Source: an uncultured Collinsella sp.
GTDB lineage: Bacteria > Actinomycetota > Coriobacteriia > Coriobacteriales > Coriobacteriaceae
Direction: 5' to 3'
NCBI GenBank assembly: GCA_902478995.1
Contig: CABSNF010000053.1
Span: 1 to 14,674, forward strand
DNA length: 14,674 bases
The position numbers and the translations under genes are program-made. Positions 7,510-14,624 of the stretch are shown piece by piece. The first letter of the stretch is position 1. Each line of letters starts with the position of its first letter. A model generated the notes under the pieces. The model did not search any database and was not told the DNA's origin. It worked only from the letters and a program-made list of their open reading frames with translations.

Positions 7510-8238
7510 CTAGAACCTGCCCGGATGCTCGGCGCACAGCTCGTCTCGCATAGCGTAGACGCGGTTCATGGCCTCGGACTCAAACCATTCTAGGCGCTCC
7601 GTGCGTTTAAGCCCGGCCGGTGCGTCGGAAAGCGAGACGGCCTTGCCGGCGCGGATCCAACACTTCTTGGGGCGCATGAGCTTTTTGCCCGCAGGCGTAA
7701 TATCGGACCAGCCGCAGATGGCGAGCGGGTTGACGGGCGCCTTGCCCATCTGGGCGATGAGCGCAAAGCCGCCGTGGACCTCGGGTTTGATCTCGCGCGA
7801 GCGGATGCGCGTGCCCTCGGGGAAGATCAGCACGTCCTCGCCGCGCTGCAGCGCGTGCTGGGCAGCGCGCAGGCACTTCATGTCGGCGGTGCCGCGCTCG
7901 ACGGGAATACCGCCCACGCGGCTAAAGGCCCAGCGCACGATCTTGCTCTTGGCGAACTCGGACTTAAAGATGGGGCGAATGCGGCGGCCGCCAAAGAACA
8001 GCGCCGTCTCTACAGCCAGGAGCTCGGCCATCGAGGTGTGGTTGCAGATGACCACGCTGCCGCGGCCTTCCTGGCGCTCAAACAGAAGATCGGCGTCCTC
8101 GACCTTCCAACGCCACATGAGCTTGGAGAAAGCCCAAAGGATTGCCATGACCACGAAGACGGTGCCGCGGATGAGCGCTGGGAACTCGGCGTAGGGGGCG
8201 TTGTAATAGTCCTCGGGCGTCTGCTTAAACAGGCGCAT
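7510..8238 (-). CDS. plsC: 1-acyl-sn-glycerol-3-phosphate acyltransferase (PlsC family) with variant active-site motif
   Basis: A 242-residue member of the PlsC/AGPAT family, expected to acylate lysophosphatidic acid to phosphatidic acid at the membrane. A hydrophobic segment (about 21-38) can anchor it. Motif I is NHTSMAE (66-72), that is His67-x4-Glu72, whereas the family norm is H-x4-D. The other motifs look ordinary: GGIPVERG at 109-116 and FPEGTR at 139-144. The carboxylate is kept, so activity is plausible but not assured. The ATG at 8238 has a strong AAAGGAGG ribosome site 5 bases upstream, formed by the last codons of cmk. With plsY and gpsA in the same array, a phospholipid role is well supported by context; the acyl acceptor is inferred. 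Confidence 0.9.
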   Translation of the reverse strand: MRLFKQTPEDYYNAPYAEFPALIRGTVFVVMAILWAFSKLMWRWKVEDADLLFERQEGRGSVVICNHTSMAELLAVETALFFGGRRIRPIFKSEFAKSKIVRWAFSRVGGIPVERGTADMKCLRAAQHALQRGEDVLIFPEGTRIRSREIKPEVHGGFALIAQMGKAPVNPLAICGWSDITPAGKKLMRPKKCWIRAGKAVSLSDAPAGLKRTERLEWFESEAMNRVYAMRDELCAEHPGRF

Positions 8239-8241
8239 GGG

Positions 8242-8928
8242 CTACCTCCTTTGGTTGATGAGGTCCTCGATTATCGAGACGACCTCATCGATGGTGTGGG
8301 CGGTGGAGTCGATGTGCACGGCGTCCTCGGCGGGCACGAGCGGGGCGACCTCGCGGCTGCTGTCGAGCTTGTCGCGCTGCTTAAGGGCGTCGAGCGTCTC
8401 GTCGACCTCGGCTTCGAGCTGCTCGGTCGTGAGCGGCTGGGCGTCGTTTTGGTGACGCTGCAGTACGCGGCGGCGGGCGCGCTCACGCGGGTCGGCGGTT
8501 AGGAAGACCTTGACCTGCGCGTTAGGGAACACGACGGTACCGATGTCGCGACCCTCGGCCACGATATCGCGGTCCTCGGCGGCGCGGCGCTGGTGGATGA
8601 GCATGGCGGCGCGCACGCCCGGATAGGCCGAGACCTTGGACACGTTGGCGTCGACCTGCGGGGTGCGGATGGCGGCCGAAGCGTCCTGGCCGTCAATGGT
8701 CAGGCGCGTGTCCTCGCCGGTGCCGTTTGTAAAGCGGATCTCGATTTGCTCGGCGAGGGCGTCGATTGCCGCCTCGTCGTCCAAATCGATGCCACGGTCG
8801 AGCGCGGCGAAGGTGACGGCGCGATACATGGCGCCCGTGTCGAGCTTGTTAAAGCCCAGCTGGCGGGCGATCTCCTTGGCGATGGTGGACTTGCCGGAAC
8901 CGGCGGGGCCGTCGATGGCGACGATCAT
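8242..8928 (-). CDS. cmk: Cytidylate kinase
   Basis: A 228-residue cytosolic kinase that phosphorylates CMP and dCMP using ATP. The P-loop GPAGSGKST is at 7-15, the CMP-binding LDTGAMYRAVT at 29-39, EGRDIGTVVFPNA at 125-137, and the arginine-rich lid with TADPRERARRR at 144-154. The region between about 45 and 100 is the CMP-domain insertion typical of bacterial Cmk. The ATG has AAAGGAAG upstream in the 66-bp gap after rluB. Cmk recycles CMP released when CDP-diacylglycerol is used, which fits its place next to plsC. Its last codons Gln-Arg-Arg double as the plsC ribosome site. Confidence 0.97.
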   Translation of the reverse strand: MIVAIDGPAGSGKSTIAKEIARQLGFNKLDTGAMYRAVTFAALDRGIDLDDEAAIDALAEQIEIRFTNGTGEDTRLTIDGQDASAAIRTPQVDANVSKVSAYPGVRAAMLIHQRRAAEDRDIVAEGRDIGTVVFPNAQVKVFLTADPRERARRRVLQRHQNDAQPLTTEQLEAEVDETLDALKQRDKLDSSREVAPLVPAEDAVHIDSTAHTIDEVVSIIEDLINQRR

Positions 8929-8994
8929 GCAGTGCTTCCTTTCGATGGTTGACGTGCTGGTATGGTTCGCGGGCGTTGGGGCGCGGCGGGTTGC

Positions 8995-9969
8995 CTAGCC
9001 CGTGTAACGCTCGCGGTAGGTGTTGCGCTTGGGTGCGGAGCCGTGGCTGCCGTGGTGGCGCGTGCGGCTGGCGGGCGTGTCTTGGGGCTTGCCGCCGTTG
9101 CGCTTGGCGCTCGCCTGCTTGGGCGGGATGCCGCCGCTTTTGAGGACCTGTACCTCGCGGTCGGTGAGCTCGCGCCACGAGCCCTTGGCCACGTCCTTGA
9201 GCTCCAGGCCGGCAAAGTTGCAGCGATGCAGACGGATTACCGGGTGGTGAATCTTGCTCAGCATGCGCTTAACCTGGTTCTTGCGGCCTTCGCGGATGAT
9301 GACCTCCACGGCGGTGGTGCCGGGCTTGACGCCCTGGGGAGCTACGGCCTCGGCCTCGCGTGCGGTGATGATACGGCAGATTGCCGGCTGGCATAGGCCG
9401 TCGTCGAGCTCGATGCCACGGCGGAGTGGTTCCAAATCGCGGTCGGTGAGGTGGCCGTCTACGAGGGCCTGGTAGGTCTTGTAGACGTGCTTGCTGGGGT
9501 GCAGCAGGTCCTGCGACAGGTCGCCGTCAGTGGTAAAGAGCAACAGGCCCGTGGTGTCGCGGTCCAGGCGGCCCACCGGGAAAAGCCCCGGAAAACGGTC
9601 GCGGGGGACCAGGTCGGCCACGCAGGGACGCTCCTGCGGGTCGCTCATGGTGGTGAGGTAGCCGGTCGGCTTGTAGAGCATCAGGTACACAGCGCCCTGG
9701 TTGAGTTTGACGGGCATGCCGTCGACCTCGATGTGGTCGCGGTCGACATCGACCTTGGTGCCCAGCTCGGTCGCGACTTCACCGTTGACGGTCACACGGC
9801 CGGCGGTCATCAGATCCTCCGAGCCGCGGCGGCTCGCCACGCCCGCGCGCGCCAAAAAGCGCTGCAGGCGCATGGTGTGCGGGTAGACGGACACCGCGTC
9901 GCCTACGGGCGCTGCGGTGTCCGTGGCGCTTGCGACGCGCGTCTCCCCTGCTTCGTTAGTCCTCGTCAT
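8995..9969 (-). CDS. rluB: RluB-type 23S rRNA pseudouridine synthase
   Basis: A 324-residue RsuA/RluB/RluE/RluF-family enzyme that isomerises a uridine in rRNA to pseudouridine. A 33-residue N-terminal extension precedes an S4 RNA-binding domain (about 34-85; MRLQRFLARAGVASRR marks its start). The catalytic domain follows, with the nucleophile Asp136 in GRLDRDTTGLLLF. The last 40 or so residues (from about 285) are a low-complexity basic tail rich in Lys, Arg, His and Ser, likely disordered and RNA-binding. The ATG at 9969 overlaps the end of scpB by 14 bp and has GGAGGA 5 bases upstream; a frame open to 10029 lacks support. The scpB-rluB-cmk order is widely conserved. RluB is the best guess by context; the exact target uridine cannot be read from the sequence. 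Confidence 0.93.
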   Translation of the reverse strand: MTRTNEAGETRVASATDTAAPVGDAVSVYPHTMRLQRFLARAGVASRRGSEDLMTAGRVTVNGEVATELGTKVDVDRDHIEVDGMPVKLNQGAVYLMLYKPTGYLTTMSDPQERPCVADLVPRDRFPGLFPVGRLDRDTTGLLLFTTDGDLSQDLLHPSKHVYKTYQALVDGHLTDRDLEPLRRGIELDDGLCQPAICRIITAREAEAVAPQGVKPGTTAVEVIIREGRKNQVKRMLSKIHHPVIRLHRCNFAGLELKDVAKGSWRELTDREVQVLKSGGIPPKQASAKRNGGKPQDTPASRTRHHGSHGSAPKRNTYRERYTG

Positions 9970-10675
9970 GTATATCCTCCGAGGTAGCACCTGTGAGCAG
10001 AAGCTCCTCTTCATCGGTGTCCTCAACATCGGTATCGATCAGTTCGCGCTCTTCGTCCAGATCTTCGGCCTGTTCCTCGAGCGTAGACTGAATGCTGCGG
10101 CCGCTCAGGCGCTCGCGGATAAACTGGCGCGACTGCTCGTCGGGGGCAAACTGCTCCAGATCGGGCAGGTCGCGGGTGGAGCGCAGACCGAACTTTTCCA
10201 AGAAGGCGTTGGTCGTGCCGTAAATGATGGCCTGACCGCGCTGGGGGTCACGGCCGAGCTCGCGCACCAGACCCTTGTCCACGAGCGACGCGATGACGCC
10301 GTCTGAGTTGACGCCGCGGATGCCCTTGACCACCTCGCGCGTTACGGGCTGGTGGTATGCGATGACGGCCAGGGTTTCGAGCGCCGCCTGGGACAGCTTT
10401 TGCGTGTCCCAGCTCAACACATAGGCCTCGACCACGTCGTGGTAGGCGGGGTGCGTGAACAGGCGCCAGCCGCCGGCGACCTCGCGCAGCTGAAAGCCGC
10501 GGTTGGCCTCCTCGTACTCAACCTTGAGCTCGGCGAGCAGCGACGCGCACTCGCCGGGGGCGATATCCAGTGCGCCGGCCAGCGCGGGCGCACTCACTGG
10601 GTCGCTTGACACCAGCAGCAGCGCCTCGAGGGCGCCTTTGAGGCTGTTTGCCTCCAGCGTGGAAAGGGTTGACAT
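9956..10675 (-). CDS. scpB: Segregation and condensation protein B
   Basis: A 239-residue kleisin-associated protein that dimerises and binds ScpA in the SMC-ScpAB complex on the chromosome. Two winged-helix regions are recognisable: the first at about 12-85 with GGWRLFTHPAY at 68-78, the second at about 92-165 with the hallmark ETLAVIAYHQPVTR (100-113), IRGVNSDG (119-126) and YGTTNAFLEKFGL (152-164). Beyond about residue 199 the protein ends in a strongly acidic tail of some 40 residues rich in Glu and Asp, probably disordered. The ATG follows scpA by 11 bp, with TAGGAG as ribosome site overlapping the scpA stop. It is co-transcribed with scpA by position. Confidence 0.96.
   Translation of the reverse strand: MSTLSTLEANSLKGALEALLLVSSDPVSAPALAGALDIAPGECASLLAELKVEYEEANRGFQLREVAGGWRLFTHPAYHDVVEAYVLSWDTQKLSQAALETLAVIAYHQPVTREVVKGIRGVNSDGVIASLVDKGLVRELGRDPQRGQAIIYGTTNAFLEKFGLRSTRDLPDLEQFAPDEQSRQFIRERLSGRSIQSTLEEQAEDLDEERELIDTDVEDTDEEELLLTGATSEDIHDED
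9975..9980 (-). promoter_or_regulatory. Ribosome binding site that sets the rluB start
   Basis: GGAGGA lies 5 bases before the ATG at 9969 and inside the final codons of scpB, which argues for the overlapping short start and for translational coupling. Confidence 0.8.
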
Positions 10676-10686
10676 GGTTGCGGCTC

Positions 10687-11499
10687 CTATTCGGTGAGCT
10701 CGGGGCCCTCGCCGGGCACGTATGCCTCGGCTCCCTCGACTCGGTTGATGTAGATGGTTCCGAAGATCTCGTCCTGGCTCAGCGTGAGCGAGCCGCGCTT
10801 GGCGAGCTCAAGCATGGCCAGGAAGGTGACGACGAGCTGCTCGGTGGTGGCATCGCCGTCCAGTAGCTCGCGGAAGGTGCAGGTTTGGTGCGCCATGGTA
10901 AAGCGGTCGACTGAGGCCACGGTCAGGTCGAGCGGCACGCGATGCGGCGCCACATGCTCGGCCTCCAGCAGGAAGGTCTGGCGCTTGCCGTCCAGGTCGG
11001 CACAGATGACGGCGAGACCGCGCAGCGTGATGCCGGCCAGATAGTCGGGCATTAGGCCCAAAAACTCCGGGTCGGGACCGGCCACACGCGGGTGCATGCG
11101 GCTTTCGGCCTGCATGCGGGCACCGAGGGCCGCCGCCGCGCCCTTAAACTGCTTGTATGCAATCAGGCGCTGGATCAGGACCTCGCGCAAGGCGTCGCCG
11201 TCGAGCGCGCTGAGCTCCTCGAGGTCTTCGTCGAACTCGTCATCGTCGTTATCGACTTTGCGCGGGGCCTCCTGCGGCACCAGAGAGGCAGCCTTTATGT
11301 CCAAAAGGGTTGCCGCGACCAGCAAAAAGTCGCTCGCCACGTCCAGGTCCAGCTCCTCGATGCGCTCGGCCTCGGCAAGGTACTGCTCGGCCACCTCGCT
11401 GATGGAGATGGCGCCGATATCTACTTTTTGGCGGGTTACCAGCTGCAGCAGCAGGTCGAACGGTCCGCTGTAGACCTGCGTCGACACGCGATACGACAT
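10687..11499 (-). CDS. scpA: Segregation and condensation protein A (kleisin)
   Basis: The bacterial kleisin, 270 residues, that bridges the SMC heads together with ScpB. The N-terminal hallmark YSGPFDLLLQLV is at 10-21, with the SMC-neck-binding helices continuing through SDFLLVAATLLDIKA (56-70). An acidic low-complexity linker (about 83-94, mostly Asp and Glu) precedes the central region, and the C-terminal winged helix ends the protein near IFGTIYINRVEG. The ATG has a strong AAAGGAGG 6 bases upstream. The 84-bp gap before it is the largest in the window, making this the most likely place for an internal promoter, though I see no convincing -35/-10 pair there. Confidence 0.96.
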   Translation of the reverse strand: MSYRVSTQVYSGPFDLLLQLVTRQKVDIGAISISEVAEQYLAEAERIEELDLDVASDFLLVAATLLDIKAASLVPQEAPRKVDNDDDEFDEDLEELSALDGDALREVLIQRLIAYKQFKGAAAALGARMQAESRMHPRVAGPDPEFLGLMPDYLAGITLRGLAVICADLDGKRQTFLLEAEHVAPHRVPLDLTVASVDRFTMAHQTCTFRELLDGDATTEQLVVTFLAMLELAKRGSLTLSQDEIFGTIYINRVEGAEAYVPGEGPELTE

Positions 11500-11583
11500 C
11501 TTCGACCTCCTTTGACGGCGCCTTCGCGGCGCGGTTTGGGTGCATGCTGCGACCGTTTTACACGGACGACCTGTAAGTTTACC

Positions 11584-12267
11584 TTAGATGCTGGCGATTG
11601 CGAAGTTGAGCAGCTGCTCAGCAAGCGGATACACGGTAACGTCGAAATAGCGGCCGATTACATCGATGCCGGTCCACATAGGCAGCAGGTATAGAACCAG
11701 GATGAGTATGGGCATAGCGTATTGCTGCAGGCGGTAATAGTTGTTGAGCGCCTTGCCCTTGAGGAAGGGCACGATGATCGACGAGCCATCAAGCGGCGGA
11801 ATCGGAATGAGGTTAAAGAACGCGAGCGACAGGTTGACCACGATAAACGTGGCGCCGAAGTTCATAATTTGGGACGCCACGGCAAAGGACATGCTGGTGT
11901 AGAGGCTGCCGTACGTTGCGTGCATGAGGGCGGCCGCGAGGCACGCGAGGGCGATGTTCGACGCGGGGCCGGCCACGCTCACCAGGACCTCGTCACGCTT
12001 GGGGTGCTTGAGGTTGTTGAGGTAAACGGGCACGGGCTTGGCAAAGGCGAATATCGGGCCGCCGGCGGCGAGCATAAGCAGCGGCAGGATGATGGTGCCA
12101 AACGGGTCGATATGGTTGAGCGGGTTGAGCGACACGCGGCCGCGCGAACGCGCCGTCATATCGCCGAGTGCCCAGGCTGCGGCGGCGTGTGCGCTCTCGT
12201 GGATCACGATGCCGACGATAACGGCAACGGTGCTGGCAAGCAAGTTCATCAGGTAGCTGCTGGACAT
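11584..12267 (-). CDS. Site-2-protease-like M50 membrane metalloprotease
   Basis: A 227-residue polytopic membrane protein of the short, PDZ-less M50 group (YwhC-like). The zinc motif HESAH (His23, Glu24, His27) lies in the first membrane helix. It is followed by NPLNHIDPFGT at 48-58, AGPASN at 99-104, and the third zinc ligand Asp160 in NLIPIPPLDG at 152-161, all standard for the group. Several further hydrophobic segments are visible (about 98-116, 138-156, 185-198). Such proteases cut substrates within the membrane, but the natural substrate of this subgroup is mostly unknown. GGGGAG just upstream of the ATG serves as ribosome site in the 9-bp gap after the small membrane protein gene. Genes of this type commonly sit beside scpA. 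Confidence 0.93.
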   Translation of the reverse strand: MSSSYLMNLLASTVAVIVGIVIHESAHAAAAWALGDMTARSRGRVSLNPLNHIDPFGTIILPLLMLAAGGPIFAFAKPVPVYLNNLKHPKRDEVLVSVAGPASNIALACLAAALMHATYGSLYTSMSFAVASQIMNFGATFIVVNLSLAFFNLIPIPPLDGSSIIVPFLKGKALNNYYRLQQYAMPILILVLYLLPMWTGIDVIGRYFDVTVYPLAEQLLNFAIASI

Positions 12268-12276
12268 GGCGCTCCC

Positions 12277-12573
12277 CTAGCGGACGCGGCGCGAGGCGCG
12301 CGTAAGCAGGTAGTCGGCTACAAACAGGATGACGGCCACGATGGCGTAATCCAGGCGGAACACGCCACCAAAGGGCGATGTGATGATGCCGTAGCCGGCG
12401 ATGGCGCTCGGCAGCGCGCGTGAAAGCTCAACGACAAAGCCGACAATCTGCAGCTTGGCGGTCAGGCCGCTAAAGCACAGCAGCACGGTCATCGCGCTCA
12501 TAAAGATGCCGCAGATGCGGCACGCAATGGCGATGATGCTCATCGCCACGGCAGCGGCCTTACGAGAGTTCAC
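12277..12573 (-). CDS. Small membrane protein of unknown function (98 aa, GTG start)
   Basis: I do not recognise this family. The chosen GTG at 12573 has AGAGGAG 7 bases upstream and overlaps the ABC-F stop by 14 bp, giving 98 residues; an ATG at 12543 has no good ribosome site, and the frame upstream of the GTG runs inside the ABC-F gene and is charged shadow sequence. The protein has a hydrophobic helix at about 9-35 containing two cysteines, a moderately hydrophobic middle with Gly/Pro residues (about 52-72), and a clear helix near 74-90 (LDYAIVAVILFVADYLLTR) followed by a basic end, R-A-S-R-R-V-R. The basic end suggests a cytoplasmic C-terminus. Its tight fit between the ABC-F and M50 genes supports it being real; a role with either neighbour is only a guess. 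Confidence 0.75.
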   Translation of the reverse strand: MNSRKAAAVAMSIIAIACRICGIFMSAMTVLLCFSGLTAKLQIVGFVVELSRALPSAIAGYGIITSPFGGVFRLDYAIVAVILFVADYLLTRASRRVR

Positions 12574-14593
12574 GCGCGGTCTCCTCTTCGATCTGGGTGG
12601 AAAGCTCCAGCCATTCGTCCTCGAGCTTGGGCAGCTCTTGCTTAAGGCCGTTATATTCCCCCAGCGCGGCGTTGAACTTGTCCTGATCGGCATAAAGCTC
12701 TTCGCTGGCCATCAATTCCATAAGCTCGTCATAGCGGGCGCGCTTTTTGTCGAGCTCCGCCTCGATCTTCTTGAGCTGGTTGCGCACGCCCTTGAGCTTT
12801 TTGTTGAGCGCAGCGCGGGCCTGGGCCTCGGCGCGCTTTTGCTCCTTGGTCTTCTTGCCCTCGGCAGGCTTGGAAGCGGCGGCGGGCGCATCGGGCTGGG
12901 CCGCGGTGACTTTGGCGGACTTGGCCGTGGCCGGCGCACTCTCCCCTGCCGCCTCGGCGGCGGCGCGGGCCGCGAGGTCCTCGCGCTTGTAGAGGTAGTA
13001 GTCGTAGTCGCCGTCGTAGACCGTGACCTTGCCATCGCGGATGTCAATGATGCGGTTGGCAACGGCGCGCACCAGGTGCTCGTCGTGGCTGATCAGCACG
13101 ATGGTGCCGGGGAAGTTTTGCAGGGCGTTCTCGAGCATATCCACCGAGTCGATGTCCAGGTGGTTGGTGGGCTCGTCCAGGCACAGGAGCGCCTCGGGGG
13201 CCACAAGCATCTTGGCCAGTGCCAGACGCGCCTTTTCGCCGCCGGAGAGGACGCGGACCTGCTTCTCGATGGAATCGTTGTCGCTAAACAGGAAGGCGCC
13301 CAGCAGGCTGCGCTGCTGCGGCACGGTCCACTTGGGCGTAACGGTGTCGATCTCTTGCAGGACGGTATTGGACTCGGTCATACCCTCGAGTGCGTGCTGG
13401 GCGTAGTAGGCTACACCCACGTTGGTGCCCAGATCGCGGGTGCCGGTGGTGGGCGGCTCCAGGCCTGCGAGGATCTTCATGAGGGTGGACTTGCCGGCGC
13501 CGTTGGGACCGACGAGCGCCACGTGCTCGCCGCGGTAGAGTTTGAGGTCAATATCGCTGTAGATGTGCTTGTTGCCGTAGGACTTGGACACGCCCTCCAG
13601 GCCCACGACCATGTCGCCTGAGCGCGGCGGATCGGGGAACTTAAAGTCGATGTGCTTGTGGCCTTCGGGCAGGATGACGAGCTCCTTTTTGATCTGCTCG
13701 ATCTTGCGGATGCGCTCCTGCGCCTGGGCGGCCTTAGTGGGCTTGTAGCGGAACTTGTCGACGAAGACCTGCATGTGGGCGATGTCGCGCTCCTGGGCGG
13801 CACGCTTGGCGCGCATCTGCTCCAGGTTGTCCTCGCGCTGCTTGAGGTAGCTGCTGTAGTTGCCGGTGTAGGTGGTTACGCGGCGGTTTTCGAGGGCGGC
13901 GACGTGGTCGACGCAGGCGTCCATGAAGGCGCGGTCGTGGCTGACGATGAGGACGGCGCCGTCGTAGTTGGCGATAAAGCCGCGCAGCCACTGGACGCTT
14001 TCGAGGTCCAGGTGGTTGGTGGGCTCGTCCAGAAGCAGCAGGTCGGGATGGCGCAGGAAGAGCTTAGCCAGCGCGATGCGCATTTGCCAGCCGCCCGAGA
14101 ACTCGGAACACGGGCGCTCAAAGTCGGTGACCTTAAAGCCCAGGCCGGACAGGATCTTGCGGGCGTTGCTCTCGAGCTCGTAGCCGCCCAGGTGCTCAAA
14201 GCGGTCCTGGACCTGGCCGTACTCGTTGAGGAGTGCGTCGACGTTCTTGCCCTGCTCGGAGAGCTCGGTGATTTGGGCCTGCAGCTCGTTGGCGCGCTCG
14301 CCCATGCGGCGGATTTCCTTGGCGGCGGCCATGACCTCGGCAAGGATGGTGGTGTCCTTGTGCTCCAGGTTGGTTTCCTGCTCCAGGTAGCCCACCTGGC
14401 AGTCCTTTGCGTACTGGACCTGGCCGGCGTCGGGGCTGTCGATACCCATGATGATCTTGAGCATGGTGGTTTTGCCGGCGCCGTTGGGGCCCACGAGCGC
14501 AAAGCGTTCGCCGGGGTTGATCTGGAAGGACGCGCCGCTAAAGAGGACGCGCGCGCCGAAGCTTTTTTCGATCTTGTCGACCAGGAGGATCAT
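12560..14593 (-). CDS. ABC-F family ATPase (YdiF/Uup-like, with C-terminal coiled coil)
   Basis: A 677-residue soluble protein with two ABC ATPase cassettes and no membrane domain, the hallmark of ABC-F proteins, which act on the ribosome in translation or antibiotic protection. Cassette 1 has Walker A GPNGAGKTT (35-43), signature FSGGW (165-169) and Walker B LLLLDEPTNHLD (185-196). Cassette 2 has GPNGAGKST (362-370), LSGGEKAR (449-456) and CLDEPTNHLD (471-480). The inter-cassette P-site tRNA interaction motif region includes KFRYKPTKAAQAQERIRKIE (280-299). An Ala/Lys-rich linker (about 540-590) leads to a C-terminal coiled coil (about 590-675). Overall sequence style recalls Bacillus YdiF, which points to a housekeeping rather than acquired resistance type, but this cannot be settled by eye. 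The ATG has AAAGG upstream and follows a terminator hairpin by 31 bp. Codons for Ala-Gly-Glu at 12941-12949 in the linker form a GCAGGGGAG copy. Confidence 0.95.
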   Translation of the reverse strand: MILLVDKIEKSFGARVLFSGASFQINPGERFALVGPNGAGKTTMLKIIMGIDSPDAGQVQYAKDCQVGYLEQETNLEHKDTTILAEVMAAAKEIRRMGERANELQAQITELSEQGKNVDALLNEYGQVQDRFEHLGGYELESNARKILSGLGFKVTDFERPCSEFSGGWQMRIALAKLFLRHPDLLLLDEPTNHLDLESVQWLRGFIANYDGAVLIVSHDRAFMDACVDHVAALENRRVTTYTGNYSSYLKQREDNLEQMRAKRAAQERDIAHMQVFVDKFRYKPTKAAQAQERIRKIEQIKKELVILPEGHKHIDFKFPDPPRSGDMVVGLEGVSKSYGNKHIYSDIDLKLYRGEHVALVGPNGAGKSTLMKILAGLEPPTTGTRDLGTNVGVAYYAQHALEGMTESNTVLQEIDTVTPKWTVPQQRSLLGAFLFSDNDSIEKQVRVLSGGEKARLALAKMLVAPEALLCLDEPTNHLDIDSVDMLENALQNFPGTIVLISHDEHLVRAVANRIIDIRDGKVTVYDGDYDYYLYKREDLAARAAAEAAGESAPATAKSAKVTAAQPDAPAAASKPAEGKKTKEQKRAEAQARAALNKKLKGVRNQLKKIEAELDKKRARYDELMELMASEELYADQDKFNAALGEYNGLKQELPKLEDEWLELSTQIEEETARELS
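12581..12586 (-). promoter_or_regulatory. Ribosome binding site that decides the GTG start of the small membrane protein
   Basis: GAGGAG lies 7 bases before the GTG at 12573, inside the last codons of the ABC-F gene. This is the main reason to prefer GTG over the downstream ATG. Confidence 0.7.
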
Positions 14594-14624
14594 GGTGCCG
14601 CCTTTGACCTTGTGTGCCTATATG

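Noticed and set aside
9970..10029. N-terminal extension of RluB back to 10029
   Set aside because: It reads further into scpB, whose frame is sound, and the ATG at 9969 has GGAGGA at ideal spacing.
11533..11583. Possible promoter for scpA (TGTAAAAC-like -10)
   Set aside because: No -35 element lies at proper spacing, so the match is too weak to call.
12401..13621. A 406-codon open frame on the plus strand opposite the ABC-F gene
   Set aside because: It is antisense to an intact ABC-F protein and its low-complexity Gly/Leu/Val composition mirrors codon bias of the real gene.
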